Source: Oscillospiraceae bacterium
GTDB lineage: Bacteria; Bacillota; Clostridia; Oscillospirales; Oscillospiraceae
NCBI GenBank assembly: GCA_022846095.1
Contig: AP025583.1
Location: 1,364,001-1,428,000 of the forward strand
Reading direction: 5' to 3'
DNA length: 64,000 bases
Shown: positions 24,739 to 33,992 of the stretch, one piece after another
How positions within the stretch are numbered: position 1 is the stretch's first letter
How the letters are laid out: the number at the start of each line of letters is the position of its first letter
Position numbers and translations under genes: made by a program
Notes under the pieces: model-generated
Database searches by the model: none
Seen by the model: only the letters and a program-made list of their open reading frames with translations
What the model was told of the DNA's origin: nothing

Positions 24739-25766
24739 TGCGCATTCGCCCCTTCCTGCCCGCTCCCTTCCGGAGCGGCCGAAGGTTCAGGCGAAGGGCT
24801 GGGTGTGGGCTCTTCCCCGCCTTCAGGCGGCTGTACGGGTGCTTCCTCTTCCTCCTGTGCAAAATAGGCCTGCTGTGCGGCGAGGGCCCCGGCCTTGGCC
24901 TGCGCGTCCCCGCGCACCACCAGGGCGGCGTGGAGGGTGGCGCTGTGCTCCAGCCCGGCCAGCACCGCCGCCTGCTCCGGGGTGACGGCCAGTGTAACCG
25001 TGGCGATCTGCCGGCCGCTGTCCGCTGCGGCCTGCCCCATGGTTTCATTCTGCGAAAGCACGTCGGCGGCGGTGGAGTTGGTCACGGCAAGTACCTCCAC
25101 GTACTGGAGCTCAGGCACGGCAATCGCGGTGTAGTCCCCGGTGTTCAGCTCCGTGGATTCATCCAGGCTGGCGAAGAGGCGGATAACGTCCCCGGCCCGC
25201 AGCTTGCCCGACACGCTCTGGGCCAGGTCGTTCAGTGTGGCGGACATGGCCATGGTCCCCTCCGGGAGCTGCGTCAGGATAGGATCGTCGCTGGGGAACT
25301 GGTCGGACAGGCGCGCCGAGGTGAGAATATCCCCGCTGGCCCCGGCGATGGATATAAACTTTCCAACCGCTTCCTCCGTGCTGTGGAGCGTGCCCATGGG
25401 CAGGTTGGTGACGCCCATCTCCACGGTGGAGAGCATATCGCCGGTGAGCTGGGCCCCCGCGGGTACCGGCTGCTTCAATACCACGACCGGCGCTGTCTCC
25501 GCGATCTTCATTTGCAGCATGGGGGTCGCCACAAAGGCCAGGAGGAGGGCAAACAGGATGCACAGCCCCCCGATAAAGGGGCGGCTCTTCACGATGTCCT
25601 TGACCGAGAGCCGCCGCCCTTCCCGCGCAGGCTTGGCTTTCCGCTCCTTCTTTTTCTTCCCGGCGGGGCCGGACGGCCTATCGTCCCCCACGGGCGGGAT
25701 AGGTGCGGCAGGCCCGCCCGGGTGGACCAAATCCTTTGTGCTTTTCTTTTTGAACAACAACATCAT
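24735..25766 (-). CDS. cpaB: CpaB/RcpC-like SAF-domain pilus protein
   Basis: A 343-residue protein: a basic cytosolic N terminus, one membrane helix (about 60-85, FIGGLCILFALLLAFVATPM), a SAF domain (VVLKQPVPAGAQLTGDMLSTVEMG) and the RcpC-type part (LSDQFPSDDPILTQLPEGTMAMSATLN ... GDVIRLFASLD), ending in a Pro/Glu/Ser-rich tail. CpaB/RcpC proteins stabilise Flp pilus assembly at the cell envelope. The ATG overlaps the prepilin-peptidase stop (ATGA); the next ATG is also possible. Confidence 0.82.
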   Translation of the reverse strand: MMLLFKKKSTKDLVHPGGPAAPIPPVGDDRPSGPAGKKKKERKAKPAREGRRLSVKDIVKSRPFIGGLCILFALLLAFVATPMLQMKIAETAPVVVLKQPVPAGAQLTGDMLSTVEMGVTNLPMGTLHSTEEAVGKFISIAGASGDILTSARLSDQFPSDDPILTQLPEGTMAMSATLNDLAQSVSGKLRAGDVIRLFASLDESTELNTGDYTAIAVPELQYVEVLAVTNSTAADVLSQNETMGQAAADSGRQIATVTLAVTPEQAAVLAGLEHSATLHAALVVRGDAQAKAGALAAQQAYFAQEEEEAPVQPPEGGEEPTPSPSPEPSAAPEGSGQEGANAQ

Positions 25767-26161
25767 CTCCAAAGCAAAATTACTGCGTATGCGGGCAGGA
25801 GGAACAGGGCGAAGGGGACGGCCCCCGTGCCCCTGCACAGGCCGTACAGGGCCGTGAGAAGCAGGGCCAGCACCAGCATCACCCCGCCCGCCAGCGGGCC
25901 CAGCAGCAGCCCCAGGGCGGCGCACAGCTTAATGTCGCCGCCGCCGATACCAGAGGGGAGGAACAGCCCGTAGAGCAGCAGCGGGGCCCCCAGCAGCAGG
26001 AGCCCCGCCACGGCCCACAGCGGCGGGAAAGCGTTAAGCGCTATGTTCATTACCCCGCAGGCGGCGATCAGGAATACGCAGGCGTCCGGGATCTCCCGGG
26101 TGCGCCAGTCCGCCCATGCCGCTGCCAGCAGGGGGACGGCCCCCATCAGGCAGGCGGGCAT
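25763..26161 (-). CDS. Prepilin peptidase (A24 family, CpaA/TadV-like)
   Basis: A 132-residue membrane protease lacking the N-terminal methylase domain, as is normal for TadV/CpaA. The two catalytic Asp residues are in DWRTREIPD (about 18-26) and GIGGGDIKL (about 71-79). Four or more hydrophobic helices are visible. It would process the Flp-like pilin and the pseudopilins. Its ATG overlaps the preceding stop (TAATG). Confidence 0.85.
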   Translation of the reverse strand: MPACLMGAVPLLAAAWADWRTREIPDACVFLIAACGVMNIALNAFPPLWAVAGLLLLGAPLLLYGLFLPSGIGGGDIKLCAALGLLLGPLAGGVMLVLALLLTALYGLCRGTGAVPFALFLLPAYAVILLWR

Positions 26162-27198
26162 TATGCCTCACCTGCGCACAGCGCCTGGAGGCAGGGGAAC
26201 AGGGCCGATTGATAGGCCCCTGTGCTCCCCGGCTCCCAGATGTCCGGGTGGTAGGGGACGTTGGCGGCGTGGCCGCCGAGGTACTGGCCAATCTCGTCCA
26301 TGTCGCGCTGGGTTGCGAAGGACACCAGCACGGCCAGCCTGCGGGGCGTGTCCGCAAGCAGGCGGAGGGCGTCCGCCAGGTGGGGCAGCTCCCAGGGCTT
26401 GGCCCCGCCCACCAGGACGCTTATGTCCTGGGCGGAGAAACAGGCGGCCAGCTCCGGGCGGAGTACGCCCAGGTCGGTGACGTAGGCGTTGAACTCCGGG
26501 ATACGCCGGGTGCAGAAGGGGATGCTGTTGATCAGCGTGTATCCCTCCTGCGGCTGGGCCTGTTCGGCGTAGAGGGAGGCCAGCAGCTCCAGCGTCTCCC
26601 CACTCTCGTCCAGCAGGGCAGGGTGGAAGCCCAGCCCCTTCAGGTAGTGGTAAAGGGCAAAGCACTGGGTTGTGACGCCCACCCGGGCCTGCGCCCCGGC
26701 AACGGCGACGGAGAGCACCATGCCCGGTGGGATGCGCAGGGTGGATGCCTGCCGGGTGGCGGTGGCGGCCATGCTGTTGGCCATGGCCGAGAGCCTGCGG
26801 TGGTAGTTGCCCCCCTCCTTTTCAAAGCAGGCCCGCAGCTCCGCCGCCACGTCGGTGCGGCTGTCCACGGCGATCAGGTTGGACAGGCGGAAGTTGGCCA
26901 GGCAGCCGTACAGCAGGTCGGTGTCCTCCCCCGCGGGGGAGAGGAAGATCATTTCGGCAATAGAAAAGCGCCGTATCTGTTGTACGGCGCTGAGAATATG
27001 TTCCTGGGAGTAGCCGCAGCCGTCCAGGTCGAAGAGGATGTAATCCATTTGGGGAAGTGTCTTTTCCTTATTCACAAACGCCATCAGGGACTTCACCTTG
27101 CCGATGTCCAGGAAGATGGGTACCATATCAAGCTCGTTGAACAGGGGTTCAAGCTGCTTGCACCGCCCGGGGGCGGCCAGGCAAAAGATTTGCTTCAA
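26161..27198 (-). CDS. TadZ/CpaE-like protein with degenerate P-loop
   Basis: A 345-residue protein with an N-terminal receiver-like domain (MDYILFDLDGCGYSQEHIL) and a C-terminal MinD/ParA-like domain. The expected P-loop reads AGAQARVGVTT near 170-180 and lacks the usual Lys of KGGxGKT, so ATP binding may be lost or altered. TadZ/CpaE places the Tad machinery at the cell pole. TTG start at 27,198, five bases after GGAGGG. Confidence 0.72.
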   Translation of the reverse strand: MKQIFCLAAPGRCKQLEPLFNELDMVPIFLDIGKVKSLMAFVNKEKTLPQMDYILFDLDGCGYSQEHILSAVQQIRRFSIAEMIFLSPAGEDTDLLYGCLANFRLSNLIAVDSRTDVAAELRACFEKEGGNYHRRLSAMANSMAATATRQASTLRIPPGMVLSVAVAGAQARVGVTTQCFALYHYLKGLGFHPALLDESGETLELLASLYAEQAQPQEGYTLINSIPFCTRRIPEFNAYVTDLGVLRPELAACFSAQDISVLVGGAKPWELPHLADALRLLADTPRRLAVLVSFATQRDMDEIGQYLGGHAANVPYHPDIWEPGSTGAYQSALFPCLQALCAGEA

Positions 27199-27208
27199 GT
27201 AATCCCTC

Positions 27209-27970
27209 CTATTTATCCAGTATGGGCGGCCTGCGCCAGAAGCGGAAGCCGCTGTAGCTGTTCATCACCACACCCCCGCCGCTGAAGGAGCAGTGGACGT
27301 ACAGGTTTTTGCCGTCCGGGCCCTTGCCCAGGTAAATGCCCACGTGGTTGACCGGCACGGTGGGCGGGTCTTTGTACACGATGTCTCCCGGCAGCAGCGC
27401 TTCCTCCGAGATGGGGTCCGTGCCGTACCAGAGGGAGTTGGCGGCGGCGGGTATGAGGGAATCCCGCCCCAGGGCCGTCCAGAATGCCCAGTGGACGAAG
27501 CCGGTGCAATCCATCCCGTAGGGCTGGTACGTTCCGCTGGTGGAGGAGCCCGCGGCGGTCACCAGCTTCAGCGTGTTCCAGTCCTCGTTCCACCCGGGGC
27601 CGGACTTGCCGCCCCAAAAGTAAGGCACCTTGCCCACCAGGCTAAGGGCCTCCTCCACCACCGCGCGGCGGTCCGGATCCGATATGCCGCTGACCAGGGC
27701 GGCGATCTCCTCCTCGGTCAGGGCCTCGCCGTTGGTGGCGCTGTCTCCGGGGGCCACCAGCCAGGCGTATTCCAACTGGAATTCACCCAGCGCTCCGGCA
27801 AACTCCACCGGCGACGTGAGCACGTAGATCAAGCCGCACACTACCAGGATAACGGAGGCGGCCACGCCCACCAGCACCATCATGACATTGCGCAGGCCGA
27901 TTTCCCCGTCTTTTCCGCCCGACATCTCCTGGAGCAGGATGAGCGCCCCGCGCGTCAATGTGCCCGTCAT
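27209..27970 (-). CDS. NlpC/P60 peptidoglycan hydrolase of the transfer system
   Basis: A 253-residue protein with one N-terminal membrane helix (about 28-50) and a C-terminal NlpC/P60 domain. The catalytic Cys is in GMDCTGFVHW (about 152-161), the His in VNHVGIYLG (about 209-217), and a further polar residue lies in YVHCSF. Conjugation systems of Gram-positive bacteria encode such enzymes to open the cell wall locally for the transfer channel. Between VirB4-like and Tad genes. Confidence 0.82.
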   Translation of the reverse strand: MTGTLTRGALILLQEMSGGKDGEIGLRNVMMVLVGVAASVILVVCGLIYVLTSPVEFAGALGEFQLEYAWLVAPGDSATNGEALTEEEIAALVSGISDPDRRAVVEEALSLVGKVPYFWGGKSGPGWNEDWNTLKLVTAAGSSTSGTYQPYGMDCTGFVHWAFWTALGRDSLIPAAANSLWYGTDPISEEALLPGDIVYKDPPTVPVNHVGIYLGKGPDGKNLYVHCSFSGGGVVMNSYSGFRFWRRPPILDK

Positions 27971-27974
27971 GCTG

Positions 27975-28298
27975 TCAGTCTTCCCCCTCTATGCTTTTAC
28001 CATCTTCCGCGATTTTGACGCTGTGCCCGTGGTTCATTTCTTTCCCTATGGTATAACGGTGGGAAATAGAATCCAGCACAGCCTCGTTCTCCTGCCCGCA
28101 GAATTGGCAAAAAAGGGTCACCTTTGAATCAAGTATTTTCGGCCTGTCATCTATTTCAGGATTCCCGTATGCATCTTCAACGGGTGTGGATTTCCACCCG
28201 CAATCCGTCGAGAGGAGGTAGGTCATCTCAGTCGTCTTGGTTACGACAAGGAAAAGGTTGGGGTATCCACAGTTCGGGCATTTAAGTTCAAACGGCAT
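27975..28298 (-). CDS. Zinc-ribbon protein
   Basis: A 107-residue soluble protein with Cys pairs CPNCG (N-terminal) and CQFCG (about residue 67-71), suggesting one zinc ribbon. AGGAGG is nine bases from ATG at 28,298 and only three from an ATG at 28,304. It lies in the transfer operon after virB4. No family recognised. Confidence 0.6.
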   Translation of the reverse strand: MPFELKCPNCGYPNLFLVVTKTTEMTYLLSTDCGWKSTPVEDAYGNPEIDDRPKILDSKVTLFCQFCGQENEAVLDSISHRYTIGKEMNHGHSVKIAEDGKSIEGED

Positions 28299-28318
28299 AA
28301 TCATTTTCCTCCTAAATG

Positions 28319-30724
28319 TTATCTCCCGCCTCCAGAGCCCATCAGATCCAGCTTGTACTGCGGTATGTCAAAGTCCACGCACACGTGCTGCTGGCCAATG
28401 AGGCAGAGGGCCCGGCCGCGCGGGGCCCCCAGCAGCAGGGATTGTTCCGCTTCGGTCAGCAGGAAGGTGTCCGCCGTCTCCTTCAGGTTCTTGCCGTCCG
28501 TGGCAAAGAGCAGCTTATAGGCGGCGTTGTCCAGCAGTGCCTGGCCGTACAGCCGGATCTTCTCGTACAGGGCGTCCACCACCGACTGGAGCACCACGCC
28601 CAGCATCCCCTCGTACTTCCTCACGCGCTTGCTGAGGTTGCGCAGGTATTTTGCGGGCTCCCGGATCTCCGGGTCAAGGAGGATGTGGGCCTCGTCGCAC
28701 AGCAGGAAAACAGGCTGGCTGCGGTCCCGCGAGATCTCCTCCCAGCACATAGTCAGGTTGTTGAAGTACAGCGCGCGCTTCAGCTCGTCGCTGGCGTTCA
28801 TCAGGCGCTTGGTATCCAGGCACACAAAATTGTTGCTCAGGTCGATGTCGCTGTGTCCGTTCCAGAGGAAGGAATCCGCGCCCTCCGCCATGTCGTAGAC
28901 AAGGGCGGCCAGGTCTTTATACTGCGCGTCCTCCTCCGCTTTGCGCACCAGGAGTTGGTACAGATCCCGTGCGGTGGGGAAGTCCTGGGGGGAGAGGCCC
29001 GCGATGTCGGTGCTCCAGGTGATGTGGAACTGCTGGTACAGGTCGGCCAGGGCCTTTTTCAGCAGGGCACGCTGCAGGTCGGTCAGGCTGGGCAGGTAGA
29101 GCTTGAACATCACGTCCAGGGTCTGGATATGCAGGGCCATTGCATTGTCGTTGCTGCGGTAGAGGCCGTCCGCCTCCTCCGGGTCATCCTCCGGGACGGG
29201 GCGTATTTGCAGGAAGTTGGACTTGACGGCGCCGCCGCCCACGTCCAGCCACGCGCCGTTCAGGTTTTGGGCCAGCTCACGGAACTCGCGCTCCGGGTCG
29301 ATGATGATGATCTTCACGCCCGCCATGTAGAGGGTCATGATGATGCTCTTCAGGGCCGTGCTCTTGCCGCTGCCGCTGGTGCCGGTGGCCACGATGTTGC
29401 CGTTGGTGCGGTCCCTGCCGCGCAGCAGGAGATTGAGGGAGATGATGCCGCCGTCCATTGTCCGGGCGAAGTAGTAGCCCCCATCGTCCCGCAGGAGGCT
29501 GACCGTCATGGGGGAGCCGCCCATCAGCGTCTCCAGGGGCATGATCTGTTTGGCGACGGCCTCAATCTTGGGCTGGCCGACATGGTAGGGGGAGATATGC
29601 TTAAACGCCTCCTTCTGGAGGCCGCCCAGGGATTTGAGTGTGATGCGCTTTTTCCCGTAGCGGGAAACGACGTTCTGGCAGGTTTCCTCAAACCCCTCCT
29701 CGTCGTTGGAGAAGGGCATAACGAGCAGGGTGATGTGCCCGATGGCGGAGTTCTTGGCGTCCAGCTCGTCGATAAGCTGGTCCGCGTCCTGCACCTGGCG
29801 CTCGTAATGCTTCCTGCGCCGGGCGTCGCTCTCGGCGGCCGCGTCCACGCTGCCGCGCTTGATGCTGCGGGAGAGGGCGTTGCCCAGCTCGTAGATATTG
29901 CCGGGGTAGTAAGTAATGCCGGTCACACAGTCGCTGCTGTTCATCAGCTCCACGGCCCAGCCGTAGTCCAGCTCGGAGGGGAAGCGCAGCGCGGCGTACA
30001 CCCGGGCGAGGACGGAGCCCGCCACGACCTTGGAGACGCCGAAGGAGAGCCCGCCGACCGGGGTAATAAGGCTGAGCAGCCCGGAGCCGGTGGGCTCCTC
30101 GCCCTTCAGGGTAAAGCGGCGGGCCTGCCCCTCCAGGATGGGCAGCTCCTCGTCAAATTCCTCTTCGTCCGGGTTTTGGAAGGTGCTGAGATCCCCGAAC
30201 ACCTTGCAGAGGTAGGTGAGCTGCACATCCGTCATAATCTCGGCCGACACCCGCAGCTCCGTCAGCTTTTTCCGCAGCCCCTGGAGGCGGTTAATCAGCA
30301 CCTTGTCCGCGCCCCTGGCCGCTTTCGTCCAGCACTTGAGGATAATCAGGGGTTCCTTGGTGCCCTCCCGCGCCATCTCCTGGAGCGCGGCGATTTCACC
30401 GTTTATCAGCTTCAGCCGCGCGTCCTGGTCGGTCTGCCTGCGCATGGCAGTCAGCTCCCGTATCATGCCCAGGGTGTCCACCGTCCGGGGCACGGAGAGG
30501 AGCTGCCACGGCTCCGTCTCTCCGGCCAGGGCGGCCGCCATCCGTCCGGCCTCCGCCACCCTCTCGTGCTCGGACAGCAGCTTGCCGTCCCCCGCCCGCA
30601 GGATGAGGGAGCCGAACAGGTACCCGTCCACGCCGTAGATAATGCTGCCCGCGATGTCCTCCACGTTGGTGAACTCCTGGGCGGTCAGCTGCCGGGGGTT
30701 TTCAACTTTCTTCTTCTTCGACAA
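28319..30724 (-). CDS. VirB4/TraE-like conjugation ATPase
   Basis: An 801-residue ATPase energising the type IV secretion channel. Walker A is GTSGSGKST in the middle of the protein, followed by KIIIIDPEREF; Walker B is PVFLLCDEAHILLD. The N-terminal half is the VirB4 CagE/TrbE-like domain. The most likely start is TTG at 30,724, nine bases after AGGAGG; it overlaps the PrgI-like gene by 23 bases. A TTG at 30,784 extends the frame but has no ribosome site. Confidence 0.9.
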   Translation of the reverse strand: MSKKKKVENPRQLTAQEFTNVEDIAGSIIYGVDGYLFGSLILRAGDGKLLSEHERVAEAGRMAAALAGETEPWQLLSVPRTVDTLGMIRELTAMRRQTDQDARLKLINGEIAALQEMAREGTKEPLIILKCWTKAARGADKVLINRLQGLRKKLTELRVSAEIMTDVQLTYLCKVFGDLSTFQNPDEEEFDEELPILEGQARRFTLKGEEPTGSGLLSLITPVGGLSFGVSKVVAGSVLARVYAALRFPSELDYGWAVELMNSSDCVTGITYYPGNIYELGNALSRSIKRGSVDAAAESDARRRKHYERQVQDADQLIDELDAKNSAIGHITLLVMPFSNDEEGFEETCQNVVSRYGKKRITLKSLGGLQKEAFKHISPYHVGQPKIEAVAKQIMPLETLMGGSPMTVSLLRDDGGYYFARTMDGGIISLNLLLRGRDRTNGNIVATGTSGSGKSTALKSIIMTLYMAGVKIIIIDPEREFRELAQNLNGAWLDVGGGAVKSNFLQIRPVPEDDPEEADGLYRSNDNAMALHIQTLDVMFKLYLPSLTDLQRALLKKALADLYQQFHITWSTDIAGLSPQDFPTARDLYQLLVRKAEEDAQYKDLAALVYDMAEGADSFLWNGHSDIDLSNNFVCLDTKRLMNASDELKRALYFNNLTMCWEEISRDRSQPVFLLCDEAHILLDPEIREPAKYLRNLSKRVRKYEGMLGVVLQSVVDALYEKIRLYGQALLDNAAYKLLFATDGKNLKETADTFLLTEAEQSLLLGAPRGRALCLIGQQHVCVDFDIPQYKLDLMGSGGGR

Positions 30725-31046
30725 ACCTGACTGCCTCCTTCCCCTTTTTGTAGAGAAATTCCTGCTGGTTTTTCTTGTACTCAAGCTGGCGGATTACAAA
30801 GTCGAAGATGGACTGGTTATTGTCCAGCTTGCTGAACAGCCCCACGCAAAAGGCGAACGTGAAGCCAACGATGGAAACCGCGATAATGGGGCTGAAGCCC
30901 TCCCCGCTCACCACCCGGTACACGATGGCCGCGACCAGGGACACGCCGGTGACAGCCAGGCTTGCGGCCAGCTCCGGCGCGCCGAAGCCGCGCCACGCCT
31001 CCCATCTGAGCGGGATGTTTTCAGGGACAGATAATTTCTTCTGCAC
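30702..31046 (-). CDS. PrgI/VirB3-like membrane protein
   Basis: A 114-residue protein with VPENIP..WEAWRGFG at the N terminus and two closely spaced hydrophobic helices (about 27-47 and 54-72), ending in a charged helix. PrgI-family proteins with this pattern sit directly before virB4 in Gram-positive elements and correspond to VirB3. GTG at 31,046 follows GGAGGTTAATT; longer frames upstream lack a ribosome site. Confidence 0.7.
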   Translation of the reverse strand: MQKKLSVPENIPLRWEAWRGFGAPELAASLAVTGVSLVAAIVYRVVSGEGFSPIIAVSIVGFTFAFCVGLFSKLDNNQSIFDFVIRQLEYKKNQQEFLYKKGKEAVRFVEEEES

Positions 31047-31048
31047 AA

Positions 31049-31261
31049 TTAACCTCCATAGTAGTGGGCCGCCATCCGAAGGAATCCGGAGACGCACTCC
31101 GCCAGGACAACAAAGACCAGGATGTTCCTGATCCGCTTTTTGTAAGAGGACTGTTCTTCCTCGTCCATCGACATGACGGCCAGGCAATAAATAATCCGGG
31201 CTGCCCCGCCCAGGGGGATGACCACCTGAAGGAAGGTAATCATTTGGTTGATCTTTTCCAT
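31049..31261 (-). CDS. Small two-helix membrane protein of the transfer operon
   Basis: A 70-residue protein with two hydrophobic segments (about 8-30 and 46-65) separated by a charged loop MDEEEQSSYKKR. The layout resembles pilin-like VirB2 or small T4SS subunits. It begins five bases after the VirB6-like gene stop. Function unknown. Confidence 0.6.
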   Translation of the reverse strand: MEKINQMITFLQVVIPLGGAARIIYCLAVMSMDEEEQSSYKKRIRNILVFVVLAECVSGFLRMAAHYYGG

Positions 31262-31265
31262 GCCG

Positions 31266-32123
31266 TCACTTCCCAAACAGGCCGCGGATAGACCGGGCCG
31301 TGATAGAAGCCGAATAGATCTTTTGGCTGATCCCCCCGCCGCGGCCCACGGAGATCAGAATCTGCTGCATCATGGCCGGGGTGGCAAAGGCTGTGACCAT
31401 GATGGCGATGCCGCAGATGATGTTGAGCAGTGTGGGGGTGACGACAACGCGCAGGGACATGCTCATGAGCACGATTTGGATGACGCTGGTGAACATAGCC
31501 TTGAAGAAGGTCTGGATGTACCCCTTGAAAAGCCCCTTGTCGCTGTCCACCATCCCCAGGCAGGCGATGGGGACGCCCAGGCGCATGACCAGCAGCTCAA
31601 ACCCGCGCTGGATGAGTTTTACAATCTGCACCACGGTCAGGATCAGGTAGACCAGCAGGAGCAGGACCAGGATGATGTTCAGCCCCTTGAGGGTATCTGC
31701 GGAGAATACAGGGAAGGATTCTCCCGTGGACATGCCGAAGCCCGCCATGATGCCGGAGGCAAACCAGACGGTAGCCTCGGCCATCACGTCGTACAGATAG
31801 GGGAAGGCCAGCATGACCACCACCGCCTCGATGCTGCCCATAAACATATCCTGGGGGCTGGAATCCGCGTCCCCATCCCGCCAGAGTATGTAAATCTCAA
31901 ACCCCTTAAACAGGAATTTCAGCATCAGCAGCCCCCAGGCGAAGGTGTAGACGAACTCGTAGAGATCCGAGATGACGGTGGTGGTGACGATACTGGACAC
32001 CGCCGTGTCCACCAGGGACTCCACGTGCAGCATCCCCTCCAAGAGCCAGAGCATAACCCCGTCGAACGCGGAGAACCCGGCGTTTACAATATCGCTGATG
32101 AGCGATGAAAAGATGGCTGTCAT
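31266..32123 (-). CDS. VirB6/TrbL-like polytopic transfer protein
   Basis: A 285-residue membrane protein with about six hydrophobic segments (LYEFVYTFAWGLLMLKFLF, LNIILVLLLLVYLILTVVQIV, FFKAMFTSVIQIVLM, MVTAFATPAMMQQILISVG). The C-terminal Gly-rich GRGGGISQKIYS loop and size match VirB6/TrbL-like channel proteins of Firmicutes elements. ATG at 32,123 is four bases after the preceding stop. Confidence 0.78.
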   Translation of the reverse strand: MTAIFSSLISDIVNAGFSAFDGVMLWLLEGMLHVESLVDTAVSSIVTTTVISDLYEFVYTFAWGLLMLKFLFKGFEIYILWRDGDADSSPQDMFMGSIEAVVVMLAFPYLYDVMAEATVWFASGIMAGFGMSTGESFPVFSADTLKGLNIILVLLLLVYLILTVVQIVKLIQRGFELLVMRLGVPIACLGMVDSDKGLFKGYIQTFFKAMFTSVIQIVLMSMSLRVVVTPTLLNIICGIAIMVTAFATPAMMQQILISVGRGGGISQKIYSASITARSIRGLFGK

Positions 32124-32127
32124 GGGC

Positions 32128-32448
32128 TTAGTAGTAGCTGGCAATGGTGGAGATGACGCCGGACACCAGCGCCCCGCCCGCCCCGCAGATGATGGCAACG
32201 ACCATACGCTTATTCCACATCTTGCCGTCCTGTTCATCCGACATGGCCTTGCGGGCGATACAAATGAGAGCCGCCAAGCCGCCTATGACAGGGCAGAGGA
32301 TGGTAAGGAAGCTCGTCAGATCGTGGAGGAGGCGCTGTGTCCCCACCGCCAGGTCGCTGGATGCGAAATTGCCGGTAGCCCCCGCGCCGGTGAGCAGCAG
32401 GGCGGCGGACATAAGCAGGCAAACAATCTTCTTTTTCATCTTTTCCAT
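32128..32448 (-). CDS. VirB2/TrbC-like pilin candidate
   Basis: A 106-residue protein with a signal peptide (MKKKIVCLLMSAALLLTGAGATG) and two hydrophobic helices (about 45-65 and 82-102) in the mature part. This matches VirB2-type T4SS pilins, which commonly precede virB6-like genes in these operons. AAAGGAGACTTGATTCCT lies before the ATG at 32,448. Confidence 0.7.
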   Translation of the reverse strand: MEKMKKKIVCLLMSAALLLTGAGATGNFASSDLAVGTQRLLHDLTSFLTILCPVIGGLAALICIARKAMSDEQDGKMWNKRMVVAIICGAGGALVSGVISTIASYY

Positions 32449-32465
32449 AGGAATCAAGTCTCCTT

Positions 32466-33929
32466 TTATTGTGCGATTTTTAGCAGCCGTTCGTACAGCT
32501 CCCAGATGCCCCAGTATTTTGTCTCGATGGGGTGCTCCGGCCGACGCGCGCCGCGCTGTAAAATCAGGGCGGTGTTGTGCGCCTCGTCCCCCAGGCCCAG
32601 CATTCGGTTAAATATGGTCTTTGAGATGTCCGGGGCGTACATGATTACCGGGTCGGCCCCGGTTTTGACAAGCTGGTAGGGCCTGCTTATTTTCTCCAGC
32701 TCACTCACCGTCAGCAGCTCCCGGCCGGTGAGGTTGTAGCTGGCCGACATGTTGCCGCCCGTGCTGCCGGAGAGGGAGGGGGACTTCACCGTGTAGCGCC
32801 CCAGGGATTCAGACAGCTCTTTCAGCGTGGCCGCGTCCTTGCTGCGCAGGTAGACCCACGTATCCGCATTGCTGCGGATGGTCTTGCCCACCTTGTCCCC
32901 GTAACGCTCGTCCAGTTGGTTGAAGTCCTGGAGGAAGAGGTGGAAGCGGCAGCCCTTGCCCGCGCCCACGGTGATCATCTTGTCGAAATCGGTGATTTTG
33001 GTGAAGTTGCCCAGCTCGTCGCACAGGAAGTTGACGCGCCGGGGGAGCCGGTTGCCCGACGCGGCGCTCACCTCGGCAAGGATCTGATACTGCTGGTAGA
33101 CAAACAGGGAGGCCAGGGAGTAGTAGGTGCTTTTGTAGTCGGGCAGGATGATAAAAACCGCCCGCTTGTTTTTCCCTGTGGTGTAGCAGTCGAAATCCGT
33201 GTAGGCGGTCATGCTGTGGATGGCGGAGTCGGTGAACAGCTCCAGGCTGACCAGGGCGGAGGTGTAGAAGCTGCCGCGCATCTTATCCGGGGCAATTTGG
33301 GAAATGCTCATGGCAATTTGGGCGGGATGGTCGGGGGGCAGCTCCGAGAGGTAGCGCACAATGGGCAGCTCACCGCGGGGCCCGACAGGGGAGCACATCT
33401 TGGCGATGAACTGGTAGGCGTTGGCCATGTTCTGATACTCCGGGTGCCCCATGTTGTCCACCACCACGGCCAGGATGCCCATGGTGAGGATGGAGCGCTG
33501 GCCGTCCAGCCAAATCCGCTCCGTGCGGTCGTTGGGGACGAGCATGGCCGCGATGTCCCGGGCCCTGGTGACGGCCAGCGCCTTGTCCCCCTGGTTGACC
33601 GCGTCAATCACGGGCTGGAGGAAATTGTAGCGGTTGCTTTTCAGGGGGGAACAGAAGTCAATGGTAATCACCTCATACCCCAAGCGCTCCAGGAACGGGT
33701 AGGTGTACAGGTAGAGCTCGGCTTTCGGGTCTACCGCAATGATACTCTCGCCCGCCAGCGCCATGAGGCAGATGCTGGGCAGCACCAGGCCCCTGGACTT
33801 TCCGCTGCGGGTGGTGCCCAGAATAAGCGTGTGGGTGTCCTCGGTGGTGCAGTAGAGCTCCTTGCCGTCCTGGCTCATTCCCACCACCAGGCCGCCTGCC
33901 CGGGGATGGGAGAGCTTCATTTTAGCCAC
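32466..33929 (-). CDS. VirD4/TraG coupling protein, ATPase half
   Basis: A 487-residue cytosolic coupling-protein ATPase. Walker A is LGTTRSGKSRG near the N terminus, Walker B is VNFLCDELGNF, and FHLFLQDFNQLDERYGDK and SNADTWVYLRSKDAATLKELSE are typical of VirD4/TraG. It has no membrane helices of its own. The upstream gene (33,993-34,415) encodes a two-helix protein with the YGTARW motif usually found in the same VirD4 chain. The coupling protein is therefore split in two. GTG at 33,929 (after AAGGTATAAC) was chosen; a GTG at 33,983 lacks a spaced ribosome site. Confidence 0.85.
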   Translation of the reverse strand: MAKMKLSHPRAGGLVVGMSQDGKELYCTTEDTHTLILGTTRSGKSRGLVLPSICLMALAGESIIAVDPKAELYLYTYPFLERLGYEVITIDFCSPLKSNRYNFLQPVIDAVNQGDKALAVTRARDIAAMLVPNDRTERIWLDGQRSILTMGILAVVVDNMGHPEYQNMANAYQFIAKMCSPVGPRGELPIVRYLSELPPDHPAQIAMSISQIAPDKMRGSFYTSALVSLELFTDSAIHSMTAYTDFDCYTTGKNKRAVFIILPDYKSTYYSLASLFVYQQYQILAEVSAASGNRLPRRVNFLCDELGNFTKITDFDKMITVGAGKGCRFHLFLQDFNQLDERYGDKVGKTIRSNADTWVYLRSKDAATLKELSESLGRYTVKSPSLSGSTGGNMSASYNLTGRELLTVSELEKISRPYQLVKTGADPVIMYAPDISKTIFNRMLGLGDEAHNTALILQRGARRPEHPIETKYWGIWELYERLLKIAQ

Positions 33930-33992
33930 GTTATACCTTCTCTCTTTCAGGATAGGGAAGGGGGCGGTGCGCAAGCGCCCCACCCCCTTCGG

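Noticed and set aside
26116-27285. 389-codon plus-strand frame
   Set aside because: Antisense of the TadZ-like gene; composition of a shadow frame.
28316-30730. 804-codon open frame on the plus strand
   Set aside because: Exact antisense of the VirB4-like ATPase gene; high GC content leaves the complementary frame open. No domain recognised.
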